DNA of 64,000 nt from Azospirillum brasilense (GCF_005222205.1 NZ_CP032346.1:1727501-1791500), one strand, 5' to 3'. Shown: positions 17,301 to 27,331, counted from the first letter of the stretch. Notes: generated by a model from the letters alone, not told the origin. Numbers and translations are program-made.

Positions 17301-19192
17301 TGGCGTGGAGCGGGGACAAGCTGGGCCGCTCCGAATCCTCCATGCTGGTCGCCGATCCGGTGCTGGCCGACCTGGGCCTGCCGCGCTTCCTGGCGCCGGG
17401 GGACCGGGCGGTGGTCCCGGTGACGCTCGACAACGTCGCCGGCCCGGCGGGCGCCTACACCATCTCCCTGATCGCCAGCGGTGCCGTGTCGCTCAGCGAG
17501 GGCAGCATCGCCGTGCCCGAGCTGGGCAAGGGCAAGCGGGCCACCGCCGGGCGGGTCCTGACCGCCAACGGCGTCGGCACGGGCCACATCGCGCTCGACG
17601 TGACCGGGCCGGACGGCCTGCGTATCACGCGCCAGTGGGAAATCCCGGTGCGTCCGGCCTCGCCGCTGGTCACCCGCCGCACCGCCTCCATGCTGGCCCC
17701 GGAGCGCAGCGTCGAGTTGCCCGCCGACCTGCTGAACGGCCTGCGTCCGGAGACCGCGACGGCGGCCCTGTCGCTCGGCAACCTGCCGGACCTCGACATT
17801 CCCGGCCTGCTGACCGCGCTGGAGCGCGGCGGCCCCGGCGGGCTGGAGATGACGGCCAGCCGCGCGCTGCCACTGCTGTCGCTGGGCGACGTGGCGGTGG
17901 CGCTGGGCGTCGCCTCGGACGAGCGGGTGAAGGCGCGGGTGCAGCGGTCGGTGGACCGGGTGTTGACCTTCCAGCGGACGGACGGCGCCTTCGCCGCCTG
18001 GTCGCCGAAGGGGGAGGCCGATTCCTGGCTGACCGCCTACGCCCTGGACTTCCTGGGCCGCGCCAAGGCCGCCGGCTACCGCGTGCCGGAGGGGCCCTAC
18101 CGCAAGGGGCTGGACGGGCTGCGCGGCGCGCTCGACAACGCCTGGGTGGAGGCCGACGAGCAGCCGGCCCGCGCCTACGCGCTCTATGTGCTGGCCCGCG
18201 CCAAGATGATCGACGCCGGTGCCGTCCGCTACTTCCAGGAGACCTTCTGGGACAAGCTGCAGACCGACTTCGCCCGCGCCCAGGTGGCCACGGCCATCGC
18301 CGCGCTGGGCGACAAGGACCGCGCGGCGGAAGCCTTCGGGCGGCTGTCCGGCGCCCGCGTCGTGTCGGCCAGCCTGCGCGATTACGGCTCGTCCCTGCGC
18401 GACGAGGCCGGCGTGGTGGCGCTGATGGGCGAGAGCGGCGTGGTCGAGCGGGAGCGTCTGACCCAGGCGACCGAGCGCCTGTCCAAGACCTACGCCGCCG
18501 TCCGCACCACCGGCGTGCAGGAGCAGGCGTGGCTTCTCCAGGCGGCCAAGGCGCTCATTGACCGGGCGCCGGCGATGAAGATCGCCCAGAAGGACGCGCA
18601 GGGGGCCGAGCAGGTCGCCGAGGGCGTCAAGCCGCTGTTCCAGCGCATCGACCCGGCGGCTCCGCCGGCCATCCGCAACGCCGGGGGCGAGCCGCTGCGC
18701 CAGATCCTGTCGGTGTCCGGCATTGCCGACGCGGCGCCGGGGGCGGAGGAGCAGGGCATGACCGTGACCCGCAGCCTGTTCGACATGACCGGCCGCCCCG
18801 CCGATCCGGGCGCCGTCCGTCCGAACGACCGGCTGGTGGTGATCCTGGAGGGCAGCGCCTCCGATCCGGTGGACCGGCAGGTCCTGGTGTCCGATCCGCT
18901 GCCCGCCGGCTTCGAGATCGAGGCCGCCCGCTTCGCCGGGGGCGGGGCGCCGCTGGGCGACCTGTCCTGGTTGGGCGAGCTGACCGCGCCCCGCGCCGTC
19001 GATTACCGCGACGACCGCTTCGTCGCCGCGTTGGACATGACGAAGCAGGCGCCGCGCTTCCGGCTGGTCTATCTGGTGCGCGCGGTGACGCCCGGCGACT
19101 ACGCCCAGCCCGGCGCCGTGGTGGAGGATCTCTACCGCCCGCACCAGTCGGCCCGCACCGCGGCGTCGCGCCTGCGCGTCCTGCCGGAGTGA
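14327..19192 (+). CDS. Bacterial alpha-2-macroglobulin, thioester-less type
   Basis: A 1621-residue exported protein. A signal peptide at MLRAVARVCAVLVASSTPVIAA leads into a long series of beta-sandwich MG domains. FLYTERGIYRPGETVHLAML is the family hallmark (about residues 385-405), followed by the bait-type region, FSGVLTVGPEGKVAVPLDVPDF, and a helical thioester-type domain. The motif that normally reads CxEQ is replaced by GGLEMTASRALPLL near 17830-17880, so no Cys-Gln thioester can form, as in YfaS-type proteins. Such proteins are thought to trap attacking proteases in the periplasm or at the outer membrane. The start at 14327 follows CAGGGAAG. No pbpC penicillin-binding protein gene is adjacent. 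It is followed by a strong terminator. Confidence 0.9.
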   Translation: MLRAVARVCAVLVASSTPVIAADAPPEPVPFGVSSAEVVAERDVPQACFTFTDRLEKSRAVNYRDYVEVTPVGNGVAGGGAAFDGTAVARDRTLCVEGLKHGQSYRITLRDGLPGSDGKRLPNPDARDIEVPNRKPALAFRGAGYILPRIGADGLPLRSINLDRAKLQVLRINDRSLVEKIYFGRIGQQMSDHEVGEILDRSGQEVWRGEMAISNSRNQAVVTPFPIDAVLGRLEPGVYIAVASTEDIKPGGWDHKATQWFVVSDLGLNAITGEDALVVFARSVKGATPEAGVELRLLARNNEELGKALTGADGLARFDLTALRAAGREPVQALFAYRGAGDFGFLDLVTPTLANAPPPGGAPNAAPGGVAAVVPARPVPGQPDAFLYTERGIYRPGETVHLAMLLRDADAKPVTGRPVTLKIQRPDGFEVDRRPLAESGGGSFAARVEIPANAMTGTWAVTAHGEPEAGSQPNTMGPVLGRAEFLVEDFVPPRLEVALAAEAAELPADGKTTLTIDGHFLYGAPAAGLPGELAVTLRAAANPYPNLPGYRFGLAQEEVKPLRSDLPGFTTNRNGQAKADLALPKAPESTKPLEAVVRATLLDIGGRSVSRDLVLPVRHQPFAVGIRPRFEGDGVPEGATAGFDVVAVGPDGQPMDKEDLSYELFEEEYDYAWFEANGRWDYKVTVRDQRVTGGTLAAQAAKPGSVEAPVTAGRYRLEVFDPKTGVASSLRFAAGWWMTPTAGERPDQVDVTVMLPAYKGGDTAWVYVKPPYDSEVLITVADRKIRHASTRRIGPEGAFLEIPVDPTWTGGVYVLATAFGAPDAAGGPSKGVARRAVGLSWLAVDGDERALDVRVAAPAQTEPRRSVTAEVVVEGAPEGQPAYVTVAAVDDAVLQLTDQHSPNPIDHYLGKRRLGVELRDSFGRLIDPAVLDAARTRPGAAPRLRQVGVTVPQKSERVVSLFSGVLTVGPEGKVAVPLDVPDFQGRLRLMAVAWSGDKLGRSESSMLVADPVLADLGLPRFLAPGDRAVVPVTLDNVAGPAGAYTISLIASGAVSLSEGSIAVPELGKGKRATAGRVLTANGVGTGHIALDVTGPDGLRITRQWEIPVRPASPLVTRRTASMLAPERSVELPADLLNGLRPETATAALSLGNLPDLDIPGLLTALERGGPGGLEMTASRALPLLSLGDVAVALGVASDERVKARVQRSVDRVLTFQRTDGAFAAWSPKGEADSWLTAYALDFLGRAKAAGYRVPEGPYRKGLDGLRGALDNAWVEADEQPARAYALYVLARAKMIDAGAVRYFQETFWDKLQTDFARAQVATAIAALGDKDRAAEAFGRLSGARVVSASLRDYGSSLRDEAGVVALMGESGVVERERLTQATERLSKTYAAVRTTGVQEQAWLLQAAKALIDRAPAMKIAQKDAQGAEQVAEGVKPLFQRIDPAAPPAIRNAGGEPLRQILSVSGIADAAPGAEEQGMTVTRSLFDMTGRPADPGAVRPNDRLVVILEGSASDPVDRQVLVSDPLPAGFEIEAARFAGGGAPLGDLSWLGELTAPRAVDYRDDRFVAALDMTKQAPRFRLVYLVRAVTPGDYAQPGAVVEDLYRPHQSARTAASRLRVLPE

Positions 19193-19205
19193 GCGGACCG
19201 AACGG

Positions 19206-19252
19206 AAAAGCCCCATCGTCCGCCGCGCGCGGGCGGTGGGGCTTTTGCTTTT
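19206..19252 (+). terminator. Rho-independent terminator after macroglobulin gene
   Basis: AAAAGCCCC...CCGCC pairs with GGGCGG...GGGGCTTTT around a GC-rich loop, followed by GCTTTT. It lies 13 bp after the stop codon. Confidence 0.85.
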
Positions 19253-19282
19253 ACCGGACTGGTTTTGCCGGCCCCGCCGGTC

Positions 19283-19465
19283 TCAGACGATCTTTTTGTG
19301 CTCGTCGTCGCGCTGCCGGGTGACGAGCATCAGGATCGCCACCACGACCGCGAAGAAGGCGGTCAGCGCCACGTAGAACAGCAACGCGACCCCGACCGTC
19401 AGGGTGCCGATCAGCACCATGGCGAGTATCCAGACGCCCAGCGATACGATGGCGCGCGACGACAT
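19283..19465 (-). CDS. Small two-helix membrane protein, hypothetical
   Basis: A 60-residue protein beginning MSSRAIVSLGVWILAMVL, with two hydrophobic segments and a charged tail (RQRDDEHKKIV). Longer starts up to 19699 add only Arg-rich, low-complexity residues and are unlikely. No family recognised. It sits alone between the macroglobulin terminator and the MerR operon. Confidence 0.5.
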   Translation of the reverse strand: MSSRAIVSLGVWILAMVLIGTLTVGVALLFYVALTAFFAVVVAILMLVTRQRDDEHKKIV

Positions 19466-19709
19466 CGGCTGTCCCAACCCTGCTTGCCGTGACTCCGGTT
19501 TGTCCTGCCCTGTAACCGGCCGTTGCGCCCGGCCATTCCTGGCCCGGGTTCGCCGGCGGCTTTTTTTGTTGAATGACCCGAGCCTGCCATAGCTGGGCAG
19601 GCTCATCGCCCGTGGCATGCTGTCACAGCGCGCCCGCGCCGCACCCCCGCCTTGGACAGCGGAAAGAGAGCGGGCCGCCCGCTTGACAGCAAATGGCAAG
19701 CGCCTTACC

Positions 19710-19725
19710 TTTACGTAAACGTCAA
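19710..19725. promoter_or_regulatory. Candidate MerR-type operator
   Basis: TTTACGTAAACGTCAA, a near-perfect inverted repeat (TTKACGT-N2-ACGTMAA) 62 bp before the merR start. It resembles the ACGT-centred sites described for LiuR-like MerR regulators of acyl-CoA catabolism. The likely effect is autoregulation plus control of the downstream beta-oxidation genes. Confidence 0.55.
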
Positions 19726-19728
19726 CCC

Positions 19729-19774
19729 ATGACGATCAAGGGCAATGACGATCAAGGGCAATGACGATCAAGGG
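19729..19774. repeat. Three tandem 16-bp repeats before merR
   Basis: Unit ATGACGATCAAGGGCA, starting at 19729, 19745 and 19761 (the last copy differs at its final bases). It lies between the putative operator and the ribosome-binding site of merR. Each copy contains an in-frame-looking ATG but none has a good ribosome-binding site. Confidence 0.85.
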
Positions 19775-19786
19775 AAGGGTGGGAGG

Positions 19787-20269
19787 ATGTCGCAACCCGC
19801 GAGGTTGATGGGGCTGGGCGCGCGCGACGACGGACTCGCTCCCGGCGCGGACGGCGCCGGGCGCTCCTTCGCCATCGGTGAGCTGGCTGACGAGTTCGGG
19901 CTGACCCACCGCACCATCCGCCATTACGAGGACGAAGGGCTGCTGGCGCCGGAGCGCGACGGCACCGCCCGGGTGTACGGCCACCGCGACCGCGCGCGCC
20001 TCGCGCTGATCTGCCGGGGCAAGCGGCTTGGCTTCAGCCTCGCCGAGATCAAGGAATTCCTCACCCTCTACGACGCGGACGAAATCCAGAAGGAGCAGAT
20101 GCGCTTCATGCAGCGCATCGCCCGCCGCCGCATCGCCGACCTGGAACGGCAGCTTCAGGACGTCCAGCAGACGCTGGGCGAGCTGCGCATCATCGACACC
20201 CAGATCTCCGACCATTTCCGCAAGAACGGAATCACGGAGACGCAGACCACGGAGGACACGCAACCATGA
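19787..20269 (+). CDS. MerR family regulator of the beta-oxidation operon
   Basis: A 160-residue regulator. The winged-helix MerR domain is FAIGELADEFGLTHRTIRHYEDEG...RVYGHRDRARLALI (about residues 27-75), with a following helix GFSLAEIKEFL and a coiled C-terminal helix rich in Arg/Glu. The start at 19787 follows GGGAGG. Its stop overlaps the thiolase start by four bases (ATGA), so regulator and enzymes are translationally coupled. The family resembles LiuR-type regulators of fatty-acid and branched-chain acyl-CoA degradation. No Cys residues for metal sensing are seen, which favours an acyl-CoA-type ligand. Confidence 0.85.
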   Translation: MSQPARLMGLGARDDGLAPGADGAGRSFAIGELADEFGLTHRTIRHYEDEGLLAPERDGTARVYGHRDRARLALICRGKRLGFSLAEIKEFLTLYDADEIQKEQMRFMQRIARRRIADLERQLQDVQQTLGELRIIDTQISDHFRKNGITETQTTEDTQP

Positions 20270-21429
20270 CCTCGGCGCCTTTGACCACGCCCGCCAATCC
20301 GGTCGTCATCGCCGGCTACGCCCGCTCCCCCTTCGCCTTCGCCAACAAGGGCGAGCTGGCGAAGGTGCGTCCCGACGACCTGCTGGCCCATGTCGCCGCG
20401 GCGCTGGTCGAGCGCACGGGCGTCAACCCGCAGGACATCGAGGATGTGGTCGTCGGCTGTGCCTTCCCCGAAGGCGAGCAGGGCATGAACATCGCCCGCA
20501 CCGTGTCCTTCCTGGCGAAGCTGCCGCTGACCGCCGGGGCCACCACGATCAACCGCTACTGCGGCTCCTCCATGCAGGCGATCCATCAGGCGGCCGGCGC
20601 CATCCAGATGGGGGCGGGCGAGGTCTTCCTGTGCGGCGGCATCGAGTCGATGAGCCGGGTCCCGATGATGGGCTACAACCCGCTGCCCCATCCGGGCCTG
20701 AAGGACCAGTATCCGGAAGCCTATTGCTCCATGGGCGTCACGGCGGAGAATGTCGCCCGCCGTTACGGGATCTCCCGCGCCGACCAGGAGGCGATGGCCG
20801 CCGAGTCCCACGCCAAGGCCGCCGCGGCGCAGCAGGCCGGGCGCCTCGCCGAGGAGATCGTCGCCATCCAGACCGCCGCCGGCCTCGTGGAGCGCGACGG
20901 CTGCATCCGCCCCGGCACCAGCGGTGAAACGCTGAGCGGCCTGAAGCCCGCCTTCCTGGCCGACGGTTCGGTCACCGCCGGCACCTCCTCCCCGCTGACG
21001 GACGGCGCCTCGGCGGTGCTGGTGACGACGGAGGCCTACGCCAAGGCCAACGGCCTGCCGATCCTCGCCCGCATCCGCTCCGTCGCGGTGGCCGGCTGCG
21101 CGCCGGAGGTGATGGGGCTCGGCCCGGTCCCGGCGGCGCAGAAGGCGCTGGCGCGCGCCGGCCTGTCCATCCGCGACATCGACGTGATCGAGCTGAACGA
21201 GGCCTTCGCCGCGCAGGCCATCGCCTGCATGCGCGACCTCGACATCGACCCGGCCAAGGTGAACCTGGACGGCGGGGCCATCGCGCTCGGCCACCCGCTC
21301 GGCGCCACCGGCGCCCGCATCACCGGCAAGGCGGCGGCCCTGCTGAAGCGCGAGGGCAAGCAGTTCGCGCTCGCCACCCAGTGCATCGGCGGCGGCCAGG
21401 GCATCGCCACGGTTCTGGAAGCGGTCTGA
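20266..21429 (+). CDS. Acetyl-CoA C-acyltransferase (thiolase)
   Basis: A 387-residue thiolase performing the last step of beta-oxidation. The nucleophilic cysteine lies in TINRYCGSSMQAIHQAAGAIQ (about residue 92). CGGIESMSRVPM follows, and the C-terminal catalytic segments are NLDGGAIALGHPLGATGAR (His) and TQCIGGGQG (second Cys). It overlaps merR by four bases and is followed 27 bases later by the bifunctional enzyme gene, forming a compact operon. Confidence 0.93.
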   Translation: MTSAPLTTPANPVVIAGYARSPFAFANKGELAKVRPDDLLAHVAAALVERTGVNPQDIEDVVVGCAFPEGEQGMNIARTVSFLAKLPLTAGATTINRYCGSSMQAIHQAAGAIQMGAGEVFLCGGIESMSRVPMMGYNPLPHPGLKDQYPEAYCSMGVTAENVARRYGISRADQEAMAAESHAKAAAAQQAGRLAEEIVAIQTAAGLVERDGCIRPGTSGETLSGLKPAFLADGSVTAGTSSPLTDGASAVLVTTEAYAKANGLPILARIRSVAVAGCAPEVMGLGPVPAAQKALARAGLSIRDIDVIELNEAFAAQAIACMRDLDIDPAKVNLDGGAIALGHPLGATGARITGKAAALLKREGKQFALATQCIGGGQGIATVLEAV

Positions 21430-21456
21430 CGGCGGCGGGACAGGGAGGCACCAACC

Positions 21457-23790
21457 ATGCAGATCAAACGCGCCGCCGTGATCGGCTCCGGCGTGATGGG
21501 CAGCGGCATCGCCGCCCATTTCGCCAACGCCGGCATCCCCGTCGTCCTGCTCGACATCCCCGCCAAGGAGGGTGACGACCGCAGCGCCATCGCCAAGGGG
21601 GCCATCCAGAGGCTTCTGAAGACCGACCCCGCGCCCTTCATGCACCCGAAGAACGCCAGGCTGGTGACACCGGGCAATCTGGAGGACGACCTCGCCCTGC
21701 TGGCCGACGTCGACTGGATCGTCGAGGCCATCGTCGAGAACCCGGCGGTCAAGGCCGACCTCTACCGCCGCATCGACCCGGTGCGCAAGGAAGGCTCCGT
21801 GGTGTCGTCCAACACCTCGACCATCCCGCTGGGCGTGCTGGTCGAGGGGCAGTCGGACGCCTTCAAGCGCGACTTCCTGATCACCCACTTCTTCAACCCG
21901 CCGCGCTACATGCGGCTGCTGGAGATCGTCGGCGGCGAGGCCACCCGGCCCGACGCGCTGGCCGCCGTCGCCGACGTCTGCGACCGCGCGCTGGGCAAGG
22001 GTGTGGTCCGCTGCAAGGACACGCCGGGCTTCATCGCCAACCGCATCGGCGTCTACTGGATCCAGACGGCGATCAACGCCGCCGTCGATCTCGGCCTGAC
22101 GGTGGAGGAGGCCGACGCCATTGTGGGCCGCCCCATGGGCATCCCGAAGACCGGCGTGTTCGGTCTGGTCGATCTCGTCGGGCTGGACCTGATGCCGCAC
22201 ATCGCCAAGAGCCTGCTGACGACCCTGCCGGAGAACGACCCCTACCGCGCCGCCTTCCGCGAGCACCCCGTCATCACCAAGATGATCGCGGAGGGCTACA
22301 CCGGCCGCAAGGGCAAGGGCGGCTTCTACCGCTTGAACCGCGAGGGCGGCGCCAAGGTCAAGGAGGCCATCGACCTGTCCACCGGCGCCTACCGCCGTTC
22401 CGACAAGCCGAAGCTGGAGAGCGTGTCCGCCGCCGGGCGCGACCTGCGGGCGCTGGCCGACTTCCCCGACAGGACCGGGCAGTACGCTCGCCGGGTGCTC
22501 GCCCAGACGCTGGCCTACGCCGCGTCGCTGGTGCCGGAGATCGCCGACAGCATCGTCGCGGTCGATGAGGGCATGCGGCTCGGCTACAACTGGAAGCAAG
22601 GCCCGTTCGAGCTGATCGACCGGCTGGGCACCGCCTGGTTCGCCGACCTTTGCCGCAGCGAGGGCATTCCCGTCCCGCCGCTGGTCGAACAGGCCGCCGG
22701 GCGGCCCTTCTACCGGGTGGAGGACGGCAAGCTCCAGCACCTGACCACCGCCGGCCTCTACGACACGGTGGTGCGTCCCGACGGCGTTCTGCTGCTGTCC
22801 GACATCAAGCGGGCGTCGAAGCCGGTGTGGAAGAACAGCTCGGCCAGCCTGTGGGACATCGGCGACGGCGTGCTGTGCGTCGAGTTCACCAGCAAGATGA
22901 ACGCGCTGGACGGCGACATCATGGCCGCCTACGGCAAGGCGATGAAGCTGATCGGCGACGGGAAGGGCGACTGGAAGGCCTTGGTCATCCACAACGAGTC
23001 CGACAACTTCTCGGTCGGCGCCAACCTCGGCCTCGCCTTGTTTGCCCTGAACGTCGGGCTGTGGCCGCAGATCGAGGAGCTGGTGGAGGGCGGCCAGCGC
23101 GCCTACCGCGCCCTGAAGTATGCCCCCTTCCCGGTGGTGTCGGCGCCCAGCGGCATGGCGCTCGGCGGCGGCTGCGAAATTCTGCTGCATTCCGACCACG
23201 TCCAGGCCCACGCCGAGACCTACATGGGGCTGGTCGAGGTCGGCGTCGGGCTGATCCCCGGCTGGGGCGGCTGCACGGAGATGCTGGCCCGCCACGCCGC
23301 CAACCCCCGCACGCCGAAGGGGCCGATGCCGCCGATCGCCGGCGCCTTCGAGACCATCAGCCTCGCCAAGGTCGCCAAGTCGGCGGCGGAAGCCAAGGAT
23401 CTGCTGTACCTGCGCCCCGGCGACGGCATCACCATGAACCGCGACCGCCTGCTGGCCGACGCCAAGGCCAAAGCGCTGGAACTGGCGGCGAACTACACCC
23501 CGCCCGAGAAGGTCACCTACACGCTGCCCGGCCCCAACGGGCGGGCCGCGCTGGAGCTGTTCCTCGAAGGCTTCGCGCTCCAGGGCAAGGCGACGCCGCA
23601 CGACATGGTCGTCTGCGGCAAGCTGGCCGGCATCCTGACCGGCGGGCCGAAGGCCGACGTCACCCAGCCGGTGACCGAGGACCAGATGCTGGCGCTGGAG
23701 CGCAAGGCCTTCATGGAACTGGTGCGCACCGAGGGCACCATCGACCGGGTGGAACACATGCTGACCACCGGCAAGCCGCTGCGGAACTGA
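21457..23790 (+). CDS. Bifunctional 3-hydroxyacyl-CoA dehydrogenase / enoyl-CoA hydratase (FadN type)
   Basis: A 777-residue enzyme catalysing the two middle steps of beta-oxidation. The domain order is dehydrogenase first, with the NAD motif GSGVMGSGIAAHFANAG at residues 9-25 and THFFNPPRYMRLLEIV. The second half is crotonase-like (NFSVGANLGLALFAL, SAPSGMALGGGCEILLHSD, VEVGVGLIPGWGG). This is the reverse of E. coli FadB/FadJ and matches FadN-like proteins. A ribosome-binding site GGGAGG precedes the ATG. It is the third gene of the MerR-controlled operon. Confidence 0.9.
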   Translation: MQIKRAAVIGSGVMGSGIAAHFANAGIPVVLLDIPAKEGDDRSAIAKGAIQRLLKTDPAPFMHPKNARLVTPGNLEDDLALLADVDWIVEAIVENPAVKADLYRRIDPVRKEGSVVSSNTSTIPLGVLVEGQSDAFKRDFLITHFFNPPRYMRLLEIVGGEATRPDALAAVADVCDRALGKGVVRCKDTPGFIANRIGVYWIQTAINAAVDLGLTVEEADAIVGRPMGIPKTGVFGLVDLVGLDLMPHIAKSLLTTLPENDPYRAAFREHPVITKMIAEGYTGRKGKGGFYRLNREGGAKVKEAIDLSTGAYRRSDKPKLESVSAAGRDLRALADFPDRTGQYARRVLAQTLAYAASLVPEIADSIVAVDEGMRLGYNWKQGPFELIDRLGTAWFADLCRSEGIPVPPLVEQAAGRPFYRVEDGKLQHLTTAGLYDTVVRPDGVLLLSDIKRASKPVWKNSSASLWDIGDGVLCVEFTSKMNALDGDIMAAYGKAMKLIGDGKGDWKALVIHNESDNFSVGANLGLALFALNVGLWPQIEELVEGGQRAYRALKYAPFPVVSAPSGMALGGGCEILLHSDHVQAHAETYMGLVEVGVGLIPGWGGCTEMLARHAANPRTPKGPMPPIAGAFETISLAKVAKSAAEAKDLLYLRPGDGITMNRDRLLADAKAKALELAANYTPPEKVTYTLPGPNGRAALELFLEGFALQGKATPHDMVVCGKLAGILTGGPKADVTQPVTEDQMLALERKAFMELVRTEGTIDRVEHMLTTGKPLRN

Positions 23791-23807
23791 TGGGGGAGGA
23801 CTGAGCA

Positions 23808-25598
<1,791 letters not shown>

Positions 25599-26046
25599 GG
25601 ATCAGCCTTACGGGGTCTATGTCTTTGGGCCGGGATCGGTGTATGCTGCACCGGTTCCGGCTTCCTCGTTTCGAGAGATGCGAAAGATAGAAAGTACGAA
25701 AACGACGGTTCTTTCTGATGAGCAAGCCTATGGCTTGATACATTCGTGCTCACTTTCGTCATGTTTGAACGATGCGCGAAATGGATATTGCTGTAGCGCA
25801 GCAACGCCATTGCTCGGAGCCTTCAATGAGACAAAAGTTAAATTCGGGTTGTCCAACCCCACCGAATCGTGGTACATCTGATGTGACATTACCCTGCATA
25901 AGGACTTTCTATCCCTTTTGGAATTGGGTCATATGATGCTTGAAAATGACCTGCATTTTTTCCGAAACTGAAGGTCGGAACACTGGCCTTGTGTCAGGGC
26001 TGTACGTTCGGACCATTGAAAGCACTGAGTACGGGGGCACCACCAG
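25599..26046. other. 448-bp intergenic region of lowered GC
   Basis: From about 25680 to 26000 the GC content falls to roughly 45% by eye, well below the flanks. I see no protein with recognisable features; an 80-codon frame (25639-25881) has no ribosome-binding site or homology. The stretch probably holds the promoter and a long leader for the response-regulator gene that follows. Confidence 0.5.
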
Positions 26047-26691
26047 ATGAAAATCCTGATCGGAGACGACCATGTGCTTTTCCGGGAGGGATTGCGCAGG
26101 CTGCTGGAGCAGCTGAAGGAGGGTGCCAGCTTTGAAGAAGCCAGCAATTTTGATGAGCTTCTGGAAAAGGCTGGCAAGGGCGAGACCTACGATCTCGTCC
26201 TGACCGATCTGCGCATGCCCGGTTGGCCCGGCTTCTCCGGCATCCAAGACCTGCGGGGAAAGCAGCCCGACTCCAAGGTCGTGGTCGTGTCGGCGTCCGA
26301 AGCGCATCACGACGTCCGCGACGCGCTGGAGCACGGCGCCGCAGGCTACATCCCGAAATCCTCCAGCGTGAAGATCATGCTCAGCGCGCTGGATCTCATC
26401 TTTTCCGGCGGCGTCTATGTGCCGCCGACCGTGCTGCGTGAATCGGGGGAGGCCGAGGTGCGCGTCGGCGCCATCCCGCCCAGCGACCCGCAGCTCGACC
26501 ATCTGCTGACCCAGCGTCAGCGCGAGGTTCTGGACCGCCTGCGCGAAGGCAAGTCCAACAAGCAGATCGCCCATGAACTGGGCCTGTCGGAGGGCACGGT
26601 GAAGATCCACATGACGGCGATCTTCAAGTCGCTGGGTGTGCGCAACCGCACCCAGGCCGCCATGGCTTTCCCGCAGTCGCATTCCGCCTGA
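26047..26691 (+). CDS. NarL/FixJ-type response regulator (REC + LuxR HTH)
   Basis: A 214-residue two-component regulator. The receiver domain has the acidic pair DD (residues 8-9), the phospho-acceptor Asp in VLTDLRMPGW (about residue 57), and the conserved Lys in GYIPKSS. The LuxR-type helix-turn-helix is LTQRQREVLDRLREGKSNKQIAHELGLSEGTVKIHMTAIFKSLGV. No sensor kinase is next to it. Azospirillum FlcA, a flocculation regulator, belongs to this class, but nothing in the sequence alone proves identity. A GGGGG ribosome-binding site lies upstream, and a terminator follows the gene. Confidence 0.92.
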   Translation: MKILIGDDHVLFREGLRRLLEQLKEGASFEEASNFDELLEKAGKGETYDLVLTDLRMPGWPGFSGIQDLRGKQPDSKVVVVSASEAHHDVRDALEHGAAGYIPKSSSVKIMLSALDLIFSGGVYVPPTVLRESGEAEVRVGAIPPSDPQLDHLLTQRQREVLDRLREGKSNKQIAHELGLSEGTVKIHMTAIFKSLGVRNRTQAAMAFPQSHSA

Positions 26692-26724
26692 CCATCAGAT
26701 CTGACCGTCCGGCCGCCCGACTTT

Positions 26725-26758
26725 GAAAACGCCCGCGGACGATCCCGCGGGCGTTTTC
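26725..26758. terminator. Bidirectional rho-independent terminator
   Basis: GAAAACGCCCGCGG pairs with CCGCGGGCGTTTTC, a perfect 14-bp stem with A/T-rich bases at both feet. It serves the response regulator on + and the CBS-protein gene on -. Confidence 0.9.
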
Positions 26759-26782
26759 GTTTAAGGGATGGTGGCGTGGGCC

Positions 26783-27217
26783 TCAGCCCATTCCGGCAAC
26801 GTAGCCGCGCAGGGATTCGACCTCCAGTTCCGCGTCGTCCAGCCGCGCCTTCACGATGTCGCCGATGCTGACCAGCCCGACGAGTTCGCCGTTCTCCAGG
26901 ATCGGCAGATGGCGGATGCGGCGCTGCGTCATGACGCCCATGATCTGGGACACCGTGTCGGCCGGGCTTCCGGTGACGAGGTCGCGGGTCATCAGGTCGC
27001 CGACGGGCCGCTCCAGGGCGGCGGCCCCATCCGCGGCCACGGCGCGGACGATGTCGCGTTCCGACAGGATTCCGGCGGGCCGGCCGTCGTCCTTCATGAT
27101 CAGGACGGCACCGATTTTGTGATGGGCGAGCTTGCGGGCGACCGCGTCGATCCGGTCGTCCGGACTGGCGGTGATGATCTCCGTGCCCTTCCTTTTCAAG
27201 ACGGCGGCAATGTGCAT
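26783..27217 (-). CDS. Tandem CBS-domain protein
   Basis: A 144-residue protein made of one CBS pair (Bateman module). The first copy has DRIDAVARKLAHHKIGAVLIMKDDGRPAGILSERDIVRA and the second has DTVSQIMGVMTQRRIRHLPILENGELVGLVSIGDIVKA. Such stand-alone pairs bind adenine nucleotides and modulate partners; here no partner domain is fused. It is a single-gene unit between two terminators. Confidence 0.9.
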   Translation of the reverse strand: MHIAAVLKRKGTEIITASPDDRIDAVARKLAHHKIGAVLIMKDDGRPAGILSERDIVRAVAADGAAALERPVGDLMTRDLVTGSPADTVSQIMGVMTQRRIRHLPILENGELVGLVSIGDIVKARLDDAELEVESLRGYVAGMG

Positions 27218-27283
27218 GGTTGTGCTTCCTCCCGCGCGGATTCACGAAAGGGAATGCTCACCCACTGTCGCTTCTCTAGGAAG

Positions 27284-27331
27284 TCGCAAAAAGGAACAGG
27301 CCGGATACTCCTTTCGGAGTAGCCGGCCTGA
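27284..27331 (-). terminator. Terminator of ompW
   Basis: CAGGCCGG-AT-ACTCC-TTTC-GGAGT-AG-CCGGCCTG hairpin (27298-27330). On the minus strand it is followed by TTCCTTTTT. Confidence 0.85.

Noticed and set aside
14372..19216. Continuous 1614-codon open frame on the minus strand opposite the macroglobulin gene
   Set aside because: High-GC shadow frame: His/Arg/Gly-rich, no domains, fully antisense to a clear gene with a good start and signal peptide.
25639..25881. 80-codon plus-strand frame in the low-GC gap
   Set aside because: No ribosome-binding site, no recognisable features and atypical composition; kept as intergenic.
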